This document shows, piece after piece, positions 36,095 to 43,013 of a stretch of 64,000 nucleotides of DNA. This stretch comes from Nostoc sp. UHCC 0302 (GTDB lineage Bacteria > Cyanobacteriota > Cyanobacteriia > Cyanobacteriales > Nostocaceae), in assembly GCF_038096175.1 (NCBI RefSeq), contig NZ_CP151099.1, forward strand, positions 3,474,501-3,538,500. Direction: 5' to 3'. The number at the start of each line of letters is the position of its first letter. Positions within the stretch are counted from its first letter, which is position 1. The notes under the pieces were generated by a model, which did not search any database, was not told the origin of the DNA, and worked only from the letters and a program-made list of their open reading frames with translations. Made by a program: the position numbers and the translations under genes.

Positions 36095-37648
36095 ATGACT
36101 AAATACGATTATATTGTGATTGGTGCAGGTTCGGCGGGCTGTGTCGTCGCCAATCGCCTCACAGAAGACGGTAAAACAACCGTATTATTACTAGAAGCAG
36201 GCAATCCACCTACCTTACCAGAGCATCAAGTTCCTCTAGACTGGACAAAACTCTGGGGTACTGGGGTAGACTGGGCATATTTTACGGAAGAAGAACCGTA
36301 CATTAATAACCGCAAAATCTATTGTCCACGCGGGAAAGCTTTGGGTGGAACCAGTTCAATCAACGCCATGATTTATATTCGAGGCAGTCGGCATGATTAT
36401 GACCACTGGCAAGAATTAGGCAATCCTGGCTGGAGTTACCAAGATGTGTTGCCATATTTCAAGAAATCTGAAAACCAGCAGCATGGCGCATCTCAATTTC
36501 ACGGGGTCGATGGATTGCTGAGTGTGACAGATCCCTTAGCACCTGCCGTAACATCACATAAATTTGTAGAAGCAGCAGTAGAACTTGGTTATGAGCGCAA
36601 TCCTGATTTTAATGGCGCACAACAGGAAGGAGCCGGACTTTACCAGTTGACTATTAAAGATGGTAAACGGCACAGTACAGCAGCAGCATTTTTAGTACCC
36701 ATTTTGGATCGTCCCAACTTAACAGTTACCACTGGTGCATTAGTTACTCGGTTATTGTTTGAGGGAACGCGCACAGTTGGAGTGGAATATCTGCACGAAG
36801 GAACGATACACCAAACCTTTATAAATCAGGAAGTAATTCTTTCTGCTGGCGCGTTTGATTCGCCCAAACTACTGATGCTCTCTGGGATTGGCAATGCAGA
36901 ACATCTGCGATCGCTAGGTATTCCTGTAGTTGTTGATTTGCCAGGCGTTGGTCAAAACCTCCAAGATCATCTTAATGTCGCCGTTGCACACCAAGCAACT
37001 CAGGATGTGCAACCTGCCCCAACTAGTAATATTGCCGAAGCTGGATTGTTCTTGCATACTGAAGGTCGTTTAGATGTTGCACCAGATTTGCAGTTTTTCT
37101 CTGGCCCTGTTTTGTGGACGCATCCTGCATACGCCCGCGAAGGCCCTGGATTTGCAGCTACAGCCTGTATAACTAATCCCGACAGCCGTGGAAATCTCAC
37201 CCTCTGTTCTGCTTCACCCCATGACCCAGTTGTAATACGGATGAATTATCTCCAAAGTGAATCCGATTTGCAAAAGCTGGTTGCAGGAATCAAAATTATC
37301 CGTCAGATATTCCAATCAACTGCATTTGATGACTTCCGAGGTGAGGAAGCTGCTCCCGGTATTGATGTAACTAGTGATGAAGCCCTTGAAGCTTACGTCA
37401 GAGAAACGTGTGATGCTGTATGGCACCCAGTCGGCACTTGCAAAATGGGAACAGATGCTGATTCAGTAGTAGATCCTGAACTGCGGGTATATGGAGTTGA
37501 AGGGTTGCGTGTCGTGGATGCTTCAATTATGCCAACCATCACCACGGGAAACACTAACGCACCCACAATTATGATTGGCGAAAAGGCAGCCGATTTGATT
37601 AAAGCTGTAGGTCGTGTTGCAGAGCAACTATCTTTAACGACTGCATAG
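36095..37648 (+). CDS. GMC-family FAD oxidoreductase, copy 1
   Basis: A 517-aa glucose-methanol-choline type alcohol dehydrogenase/oxidase. FAD motif YDYIVIGAGSAGCVVANRL, LLLEAGNP, the GMC-1 signature PRGKALGGTSSINAMIYIRG, GMC-2 GAFDSPKLLMLSGIG, catalytic His in VWHPVGTCKMG near 448 and VDASIMPTITTGNTNAPTI with the second active-site Asn. No signal peptide, so probably cytoplasmic. It oxidises an unknown alcohol. It is very similar to the genes at 43014 and 45614; three paralogues within 11 kb point to successive steps or to substrates differing slightly. Confidence 0.92.
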   Translation: MTKYDYIVIGAGSAGCVVANRLTEDGKTTVLLLEAGNPPTLPEHQVPLDWTKLWGTGVDWAYFTEEEPYINNRKIYCPRGKALGGTSSINAMIYIRGSRHDYDHWQELGNPGWSYQDVLPYFKKSENQQHGASQFHGVDGLLSVTDPLAPAVTSHKFVEAAVELGYERNPDFNGAQQEGAGLYQLTIKDGKRHSTAAAFLVPILDRPNLTVTTGALVTRLLFEGTRTVGVEYLHEGTIHQTFINQEVILSAGAFDSPKLLMLSGIGNAEHLRSLGIPVVVDLPGVGQNLQDHLNVAVAHQATQDVQPAPTSNIAEAGLFLHTEGRLDVAPDLQFFSGPVLWTHPAYAREGPGFAATACITNPDSRGNLTLCSASPHDPVVIRMNYLQSESDLQKLVAGIKIIRQIFQSTAFDDFRGEEAAPGIDVTSDEALEAYVRETCDAVWHPVGTCKMGTDADSVVDPELRVYGVEGLRVVDASIMPTITTGNTNAPTIMIGEKAADLIKAVGRVAEQLSLTTA

Positions 37649-37781
37649 ATGTAGAGCATTGAAGAGATCGCAGTCTTCTCTACGAGACGCTCCGCGAAGG
37701 GGGTTTATGTCGATTAGACATCTCTGGAAAAGATTTTGAGACCGCTTTCTTTGTATGCAGACCTAACCCCCCTGCCCCCTT

Positions 37782-39087
37782 CTTATAGGTGTAGGTATTT
37801 TACGATTAGGAGGAGTTTGAGTAATAGAAAGCATCAACTGGGGTGGGAGGGAAAGCACTCCACCTCGGAAGATGAATCGAGAAACCGTTAAGCAAATCAG
37901 CAATCAGAGTAATAAAACCCAGAAGGAAACAAGAAATTTGGCGTAGTGGTTTTGGGTTTATTGGTTTAGAAAAAACGATATGCTTGTTAGGGAGTTGTTG
38001 GTAGTTTGAGGGAGGAGATTGATTTTCAGCTTCGCCACCAAGCATGAGCATCCATAATGTGGAAACAGCAATCGCCAACCATAGACGTTCAGCACGTTGT
38101 GGTGAGAGCAAACGGGTGTTGTGCCATTGCCAACCGTCGGATTTAATATCGCGGTAAGCGCATTCAGTCGAGGGACGTAAACCGTACCATAAAGCATCAG
38201 CTTGGCTTGGTTCAAGGTCGGTTAAAACTAACCAAGGGTCTTTGTAGCCGATATCCCAACGGGCCAATAGGGTACATTCAAGCGGGTTAGTTCTAAATCT
38301 TACAACTCGACCAGACCAAGATTGTCTAGGTGTTTTAACAACTTCTGTTAGAGGTCGCCAACTACGGTCTGGTGGTATTTGATAAGTTCCTTGATGATTA
38401 ATACGTAGAAATGGATGCCAGCCAGCGCTAACAATCAGTTCATAGAGCCAATCTGCATACAGTCCTCGGTCGCAAGCAACAATCACATTCCACTGTTGGG
38501 GAATCACACCTTTGAGAAGTTCAATGAGTTTGTGCCAATGCCCTTTCCAACTACCTGGTTCAGTTGCCGCAACAATACACCATGCAATCGGGATTCCACA
38601 CCCTGCAAGCAATACATTGATTGACAAGACCGTAAACTTGTTACTAATACTAGTTGCATCAAGCGCCAGAGCTACTTGCTTTATATCTGCTGGTAGTAAA
38701 CTCATTACCCACAACAGCAATGGTGCAAAACAACTGCTGACATCAAGACTACAACGCTTGTCTCCTTTTTTAGCTTCGGCTTCTTGATACCATTCTTTTA
38801 AGCGTTGACGTACTGTATTTGGTTTTTCCTGATTGATACTGGCGATAAATCTTGATACTTGTGTCAAGCTACTCGATTTTGTCATCACCATGCCAAAACT
38901 CCATGTTGCCAGTCCCACTGCTTCAGGTATCGATAAATGAACCATGTGTTCTGACACTATACAAGACCACTGTTTGAGATACTTGTTCTTCAGCATCTCC
39001 CTTGTTTACCTACACTCGTTCTACACTTTATTTTCTCCAAGCTGTTAATAAACACTCACATCTATGTAATAAACCTACACCTGTCAG
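37782..39087 (-). mobile_element. Complete IS4-family insertion sequence (1306 bp)
   Basis: The ends CTTATAGGTGTAGGT and (reverse strand) CTGACAGGTGTAGGT match at 13 of 15 positions. Exact 11-bp target duplications CCTGCCCCCTT lie at 37771-37781 and 39088-39098. One intact transposase is inside. The element splits a copy of the interspersed repeat described at 40491. Confidence 0.93.
37806..38996 (-). CDS. IS4-family transposase
   Basis: A 396-aa DDE transposase. First Asp in VALALDATSIS near 119, second in NVIVACDRGLYADW near 174, and the IS4 signature Y-x2-R-x3-E-x6-K in YGLRPSTECAYRDIK near 270-284, complete. The frame is intact from ATG to stop and fills the element, so it is probably active. 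The N-terminal 80 residues carry the usual DNA-binding region (SSLTQVSRFIASINQEKPNT). The element is oriented against the surrounding GMC modules. Confidence 0.93.
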   Translation of the reverse strand: MLKNKYLKQWSCIVSEHMVHLSIPEAVGLATWSFGMVMTKSSSLTQVSRFIASINQEKPNTVRQRLKEWYQEAEAKKGDKRCSLDVSSCFAPLLLWVMSLLPADIKQVALALDATSISNKFTVLSINVLLAGCGIPIAWCIVAATEPGSWKGHWHKLIELLKGVIPQQWNVIVACDRGLYADWLYELIVSAGWHPFLRINHQGTYQIPPDRSWRPLTEVVKTPRQSWSGRVVRFRTNPLECTLLARWDIGYKDPWLVLTDLEPSQADALWYGLRPSTECAYRDIKSDGWQWHNTRLLSPQRAERLWLAIAVSTLWMLMLGGEAENQSPPSNYQQLPNKHIVFSKPINPKPLRQISCFLLGFITLIADLLNGFSIHLPRWSAFPPTPVDAFYYSNSS

Positions 39088-39163
39088 CCTGCCCCCTTCC
39101 CTACAAGGGAAGGGGGATTTTAAAGCCTCTCTCCGCTTCGGGGAGAGGTTTGGAGAGGGGTCT
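39088..39163. repeat. Right part of an interspersed repeat split by the IS4 element
   Basis: CCTGCCCCCTTCCCTACAAG and AAAGCCTCTCTCC and GAGGTTTGGAGAGGGGTC continue the left part GCAGACCTAACCCCCCTGCC (from about 37758). Joined across the IS, they reproduce the intact repeat at 40491-40600. Confidence 0.85.
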
Positions 39164-39195
39164 TCTTTATTTTTCGGAGATGTAGATTGTAAACC

Positions 39196-39392
39196 GAATG
39201 GCACTAAGACTCATGTAAAACCTTGTCAGGGCTCTTTGTTGGGGGTAGGGTTGCAGGTTCGTGTTTAAGACAATTAAATTTTAGTTGCGCGGCGGAGTTT
39301 AACATCTTCTTAATTCCCCACACCCCACACCCTACACCCCACACCCTCTCATCCAGTTATATCAAGAGTTTGTGCTTAACTTAGTGCCATTC
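39196..39392 (-). mobile_element. MITE copy 5 (197 bp)
   Basis: Perfect 13-bp ends GAATGGCACTAAG / CTTAGTGCCATTC and duplication GATTGTAAACC at 39185-39195 and 39393-39403. It is the reverse-oriented equivalent of copy 3. Confidence 0.95.
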
Positions 39393-39760
39393 GATTGTAA
39401 ACCCCCGAACCTAAAGGGCTTGCTATTAGACATCGCATAACCAGTAAACCAAAAAGTTTTCCCAAAAAGCGATGTCTACAGCAGGCTACGCCTATGCTCA
39501 TCAAGTTTACGTATTTTATTACCATCAGGCTTTGAACGCCGTTCGCAAATCGGTTGCAGATATGCGAGCAGATCCTTTACAAGGTCAGTTGTTGGAGGTG
39601 ACGATCGCACTCAAGCAGCGATCATTGGCAATATGTATATCTCTTTTCTGGACGATCAGTAATCTTGAATTACGAGACGCTAATGGATGATACTGATGGA
39701 AGTCCAGAACCCAGCAAAGAACGTCATGGCTGTTAATTAAGAAGATAGTTAGCCTACAAG
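39393..39760. other. Gene-poor stretch with small inverted repeat
   Basis: AGACATCGC (39428) and GCGATGTCT (39469) form an inverted pair. A 72-aa frame at 39472-39690 (VADMRADPLQGQLLEVTIAL in its middle) has no start signal and no family I know; it may be a gene fragment. Nothing else is supported. Confidence 0.4.
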
Positions 39761-39862
39761 GTTAGAGTTGGGCCTGTTTTATCCGCATCCGTCTTACCTT
39801 GATCGGTTCGTTCATTTGACCATAGTAGGCAATAACTAGCTTTAATTGGGCGATCGCTTCTT
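39761..39862 (-). pseudogene. Fragment of a TPR-CHAT gene
   Basis: About 100 bp match the TPR part of the TPR-CHAT gene at about 32660-32762 closely in DNA, including shared runs such as AGTAGGCAATAACT and GCGATCGCTTC, in the same orientation. No protease part is present. It is a leftover of a second copy or of a duplication. Confidence 0.7.
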
Positions 39863-39880
39863 CGTCAAAATGGAATGATA

Positions 39881-40276
39881 CTATGTAATTGCATCAGACT
39901 TAACAGCCGTTTGCTCTGCACCAGTTTTTATCCGAGTGTTAATGCCTTTGCGGATGCGATCGCTCTTACGCACACCACCAGCTTTGACATATTCGGCGCT
40001 GTCTTTTCCGTATCTGCCTGCAACTGACATCAGCATATTTTCACACAGCACGCTCAAGCTTTTTTCTAGCTGTTCAATATCAGTTCTAGAAGCATCAATT
40101 ACAGCCAGAGCAGTATTATGAGTGTTCAGCTTGGCGCGTAATTGCTCAATTTGTTGTAGCATATTTTGCAAGCTATTAAAATTGCCAAAGTCAAGAGTCG
40201 GATCAATAGTTTGCATTCCAGAAACTCTCTGTTGAGCTTTTTCGAGAATGCGAGATGAACGTTTGGGTAGAGTCAT
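39881..40276 (-). CDS. Hypothetical helical protein
   Basis: A 131-aa protein: MTLPKRSSRILEKAQQRVSG, a coiled-coil-like centre (LQNMLQQIEQLRAKLNTHNT, IEQLEKSLSVLCENML) and a basic end (SDRIRKGINTRIKTGAEQTA). I do not recognise the family, but the codon pattern and the absence of low complexity support a gene. The upstream 200 bp are gene-free. It is alone on this strand. Confidence 0.6.
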   Translation of the reverse strand: MTLPKRSSRILEKAQQRVSGMQTIDPTLDFGNFNSLQNMLQQIEQLRAKLNTHNTALAVIDASRTDIEQLEKSLSVLCENMLMSVAGRYGKDSAEYVKAGGVRKSDRIRKGINTRIKTGAEQTAVKSDAIT

Positions 40277-40490
40277 AGATTATTCCTCATGAACTTTTTT
40301 TGTACAGCACGGCGTTAAAAAATCAACTTTATTTTTAATTTTGAATTTCGCTTCGCGGTACTACTGTTAGCTTGTCTTAAAACAGCAGTATTCCGGCTCA
40401 GGGAAAATCACAAATATTTGGCTTTTTTTAAGAATATTTTAGGGATATAATTCTGTAATTATGCGTAATCGATAGCGCTTCTCTGTTGAG

Positions 40491-40600
40491 TGCAATACAG
40501 ACCTAACCCCCAGCCCCTTCCCTTATAGGGAAGGGGAGTAAGATTCAAAGCCTCTCTCCTTTTAGGAGAGAGGTTTGGAGAGAGGTCAAAATGTATTGCA
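40491..40600. repeat. Intact copy of the 110-bp interspersed repeat
   Basis: Bounded by TGCAATACA and TGTATTGCA. The interior has CCTAACCCCC, an inverted pair CCCTTCCCTTATAGGGAAGG, CCTCTCTCC / GGAGAGAGG and GGTTTGGAGAGAGGTC, so it folds into several short hairpins. A second copy is split by the IS4 element (37758-37781 plus 39088-39163). Confidence 0.8.
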
Positions 40601-40706
40601 CCCAAATAAGAACTGCTATATAGTGATCGCTCCTTGGAGTTCCCCAACTTGGAGCAGCGCAATTTCTCATCACTTGGTGCAGCCTCTTAACGCAGAAAAT
40701 TAACTC

Positions 40707-40935
40707 GTTGGTTACAAATGAGTTGAGGTTCTTGATGAATGAGTACTCATTGATAGACAACCCGATCTCGTTGGTCATGAATGCGATCGCCTTCTCTATG
40801 GATGAGTACTCATTGATAGACAACCCGATCTCGTTGGTTGTGAATGCGATCGAGTTCTCTATGGATGAGTACTCGTTGATAGACAACCCGATCTGGTTGG
40901 TCACAAATGCGATGAGGTTCTCTATGGATGAGGTG
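40707..40935 (+). repeat. 63-bp tandem repeat, about 3.5 units
   Basis: Units beginning GAGTACTC at 40741, 40804 and 40867 are exactly 63 bp apart and differ at few positions; partial units flank them. 63 is a multiple of 3, and both strands stay open through the array. Confidence 0.95.
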
Positions 40936-40965
40936 ATTTTGGTAAAGAAAGCTGATTTTGCGTAG
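40708..40965 (+). CDS. Possible 21-aa-repeat protein
   Basis: The plus frame codes 85 aa made of the repeat SMDEYSLIDNPISLVVNAIEF and variants, with the closing EVILVKKADFA. The minus strand codes a similar-looking repeat (NEIGLSINEYSSIEKAIAF) in a 119-aa frame (40545-40904). I cannot tell which strand, if any, is expressed. The plus frame starts at a GTG without a clear ribosome site. Confidence 0.3.
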   Translation: MVTNELRFLMNEYSLIDNPISLVMNAIAFSMDEYSLIDNPISLVVNAIEFSMDEYSLIDNPIWLVTNAMRFSMDEVILVKKADFA

Positions 40966-40972
40966 ATATTAC

Positions 40973-41024
40973 CTGCGTAGGCGATCGCAGTTTGCGTTTC
41001 ATGAAAGCTAAATTTGAGCGATCA
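40973..41024 (+). repeat. 52-bp direct repeat, left copy (flanks toxin-antitoxin pair)
   Basis: Runs from CTGCGTAGGCGATCGCA to AAATTTGAGCGATCA. The same sequence with two differences is at 41740-41791, on the other side of the PIN/Phd module. Confidence 0.9.
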
Positions 41025-41054
41025 GAGTTTGAAAAAGAAACTGTGCGATCGCCT

Positions 41055-41441
41055 TTACCATATAATTTGCACTGAATACTGTGTGATTTGCTGGTCAATT
41101 GTCACAATTGGCAAATTTTCTACTTGGCTTTGGGCAATCAGAATCCGATCGAATGGATCTCGGTGGATATTTGGTAAACTACCAACTTGCAAAACATGAC
41201 TCATTTGAATAGGTAAATTTTCAAAGCGATTGATCGCTAAACGACTGGGAATATATTGTTCTACAGGTTCAGGTAAAGTCAGTTTCCCTAATTTGTTTTT
41301 GATGATAATTTCCCAAGCGCTTACCACGCTCACAAATAGGATGTTACCTGAATCAGCGATCGCATTACGAGCGTTAGCAGATAATTGAGGGTCGTTTGTT
41401 ACCCACCAAATGAATGCATGGGTATCCAGTAAAGCTCTCAT
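41055..41441 (-). CDS. vapC: PIN-domain toxin (VapC-like)
   Basis: A 128-aa ribonuclease toxin. MRALLDTHAFIWWVTNDPQL gives the first acidic residue, VSVVSAWEIIIKNKLGKL the conserved Glu, and NIHRDPFDRILIAQSQ with VTID the last acidic residues of the PIN metal site. It would cleave RNA when free. Its ATG overlaps the antitoxin stop by 1 base (TAATG), so the two are translationally coupled. Confidence 0.9.
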   Translation of the reverse strand: MRALLDTHAFIWWVTNDPQLSANARNAIADSGNILFVSVVSAWEIIIKNKLGKLTLPEPVEQYIPSRLAINRFENLPIQMSHVLQVGSLPNIHRDPFDRILIAQSQVENLPIVTIDQQITQYSVQIIW

Positions 41442-41692
41442 TAAGAAACAAAGTTAGAACTTTCAAAATCACTTAAGATTTCTTCTGGTAAAGGCTCGTT
41501 GAAATCTGATGTAATAAATACTTTACCTTTATCTAAGCCCGGAATGCGAGGAGAATTAGTATTTGTGAGCGCGACTAGACGTGCAATTGGAATCCCCTGT
41601 TCAGCAATCACAACTTCTTCACCTAGCAATACTTGATTGAGAAGTTCAGTAAATTTGGCGGTTGCTTCAGCAACGTTGACAGTAATAGCCAT
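41441..41692 (-). CDS. Phd/YefM-family antitoxin
   Basis: An 83-aa protein: MAITVNVAEATAKFTELLNQ, then VVIAEQGIPIARLVALT, the N-terminal Phd/YefM DNA-binding fold, with a C-terminal toxin-binding tail (PLPEEILSDFESSNF). It should bind and inhibit the PIN toxin and repress the operon. The pair is flanked by 52-bp direct repeats. Confidence 0.9.
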   Translation of the reverse strand: MAITVNVAEATAKFTELLNQVLLGEEVVIAEQGIPIARLVALTNTNSPRIPGLDKGKVFITSDFNEPLPEEILSDFESSNFVS

Positions 41693-41739
41693 TGGCTTTG
41701 GTAATTGTGAATTCCAAATATTTCTTACGATAACACGGG

Positions 41740-41791
41740 CTGCGTAGGCGATCGCACTTTGCGTTTCATGAAAGATAAATTTGAGCGATCA
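41740..41791 (+). repeat. 52-bp direct repeat, right copy
   Basis: 50 of 52 positions are identical to 40973-41024; the differences are single bases after GCGATCGCA and within ATGAAAG.TAAAT. Confidence 0.9.
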
Positions 41792-41870
41792 CTTGCCAAT
41801 TAGTTTTTTAGAAGACGAGGAGCGATCGCTTGGTTTACAAGCCTTCTCGCAGTGTATTACGAATTACGAA

Positions 41871-42164
41871 TTATTTCCACCATCGCGCTACATCTGCGAT
41901 CGCACGGGCAAGTTCTGCCGTTGCAACTTCACCACCTAATGCAAATATAACTGGAAACAATGCTTTAATATCTTGTAGAAAGTTAGGGCGAGTGCGAAAA
42001 GATAACTCATCAAGGGTATCTTGCCAAAGCGGGAAAAGTTTGGCCAGCGGCATTTGTAATAGACCAGAAGCTAAGGCACTGAGGGCATTGGCGCGAATTG
42101 GCTCATACTGAATCGCCCTGGCGGCGGGAGTGCTTATGGCAATAACTCTGGTGGCAGTTCGCAC
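41871..42164 (-). CDS. Fragment-like helical-repeat protein
   Basis: A 97-aa frame containing ALSALASGLLQMPLAKLFPLW and FPVIFALGGEVATAELARAI, then DVARWWK at the end. The pattern resembles a HEAT-type helical repeat from the C-terminal part of large cyanobacterial NTPase-associated proteins; such a part standing alone suggests a truncated gene. There is no promoter or ribosome site of note. Confidence 0.4.
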   Translation of the reverse strand: MRTATRVIAISTPAARAIQYEPIRANALSALASGLLQMPLAKLFPLWQDTLDELSFRTRPNFLQDIKALFPVIFALGGEVATAELARAIADVARWWK

Positions 42165-42245
42165 TGAAGCCTGAAACTTATATCTCCCCTAGCCCACGCT
42201 AGTTGCACGCCACTTGCTACCCTGCGGTAAATCCGCCTTAGTAAA

Positions 42246-42320
42246 TTTCCAAAATTGGAAAACTAGTTTCCTAACTTAACGATGCATTTCTAATTAAATC
42301 TATCTATTCTGAGAATATGG
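42246..42320 (+). promoter_or_regulatory. Shared 5' regulatory block, copy B
   Basis: TTTCCAAAATTGGAAA (42246-42261), third TTTCC at 42267, CTTAACGATG at 42275 and TATCTATTCTGA at 42301, at offsets 0, 21, 29 and 55 as in copy A. Similarity to copy A extends to about 140 bp, so A and B were duplicated with their genes. The next ORFs are a 21-aa peptide and DUF4278 copy 2. Confidence 0.7.
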
Positions 42321-42408
42321 AACGAAAGCGAACAGCTAATATCTCAGTATTGCATGGACTTCGCTTTAGTATCCTAAGTTTATTTCTACCTTCTAAAGGT
42401 ACAAAATT

Positions 42409-42474
42409 ATGCATTTTAGTAATTTTGTTAGTAAGTTAGACAGTTTGATTATCATGCAGCTAGCAAAAATCTAA
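42409..42474 (+). CDS. 21-aa peptide behind regulatory block B
   Basis: MHFSNFVSKLDSLIIMQLAK is in the place of the 87-aa peptide behind block A and of MLFQLNLNSLK behind block C, with AAAGG about 10 bp before the ATG. It is probably a truncated relative of the 87-aa peptide or a leader peptide. Confidence 0.35.
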   Translation: MHFSNFVSKLDSLIIMQLAKI

Positions 42475-42547
42475 AGTACTAACTCTTAATTGATACCTTT
42501 GATTACACAAATAACCACATCTTTATTCACAATCCACGAGGCAAAAT

Positions 42548-42865
42548 ATGAAACTTTACTATCGCGGTCTGGGCTACGAATTAGATTCCTCAAAAATTGC
42601 TGGCAGAACAATAGAAAAACCTTTTCAATCAACACCTAGTGTTGGAGCAGCTTATAATCTGATTTATCGTGGGGTTACTTATCGTGTTGATCCCAATGCC
42701 AAGTCTGCGGAAGCTCCTTTACCACCAACAACTTATAAATTGAGCTATCGAGGAATTAACTACTTGGTGAATAGAAATGCACAGGGAGAAGTTACCCTAA
42801 TTAATCAATCGACAAATCCATTACAAGTTGATACACAGTCAGCGCTGACAACATTATCCTTGTAA
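42548..42865 (+). CDS. DUF4278 protein, copy 2
   Basis: A 105-aa protein with the same triple pattern as copy 1 (YYRGLGYELDSSKI, YNLIYRGVTYRVDPNAKS, YKLSYRGINYLVNRNAQG), differing at about 15% of residues plus a changed tail. The DNA 40-50 bp upstream is also shared with copy 1. Function unknown. A truncated VOC tail and GMC copy 2 follow, so the order regulatory block, peptide, DUF4278, VOC, GMC of module 1 is repeated with losses. Confidence 0.85.
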   Translation: MKLYYRGLGYELDSSKIAGRTIEKPFQSTPSVGAAYNLIYRGVTYRVDPNAKSAEAPLPPTTYKLSYRGINYLVNRNAQGEVTLINQSTNPLQVDTQSALTTLSL

Positions 42866-42869
42866 GACT

Positions 42870-42959
42870 CCTGTACTTGCAACTCAATATTTGCAATCCA
42901 TTCAGCCTCAGATTGTGGAACAGGTACTTGGTCAGCCAATCCAAATGACTCAAGTTTAG
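42870..42959 (+). pseudogene. C-terminal remnant of a VOC protein
   Basis: Thirty codons ending TAG at 42957 encode the tail IQPQIVEQVLGQPIQMTQV, nearly identical in DNA to 35934-36022, the end of VOC copy 1. The N-terminal about 130 residues are missing. It starts right behind DUF4278 copy 2 and shows that the acidic-repeat and VOC genes were deleted from module 2 after duplication. Confidence 0.9.
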
Positions 42960-43013
42960 AGCAGAGATGACAACAGTATTTTTCTAGAAATTTTGCAATT
43001 AATTAAGAAGCTC

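Noticed and set aside
40707-40935. 63-bp array considered as CRISPR
   Set aside because: Units are contiguous without unique spacers, and no cas genes are near. The TPR-CHAT gene alone does not indicate a type III-E system.
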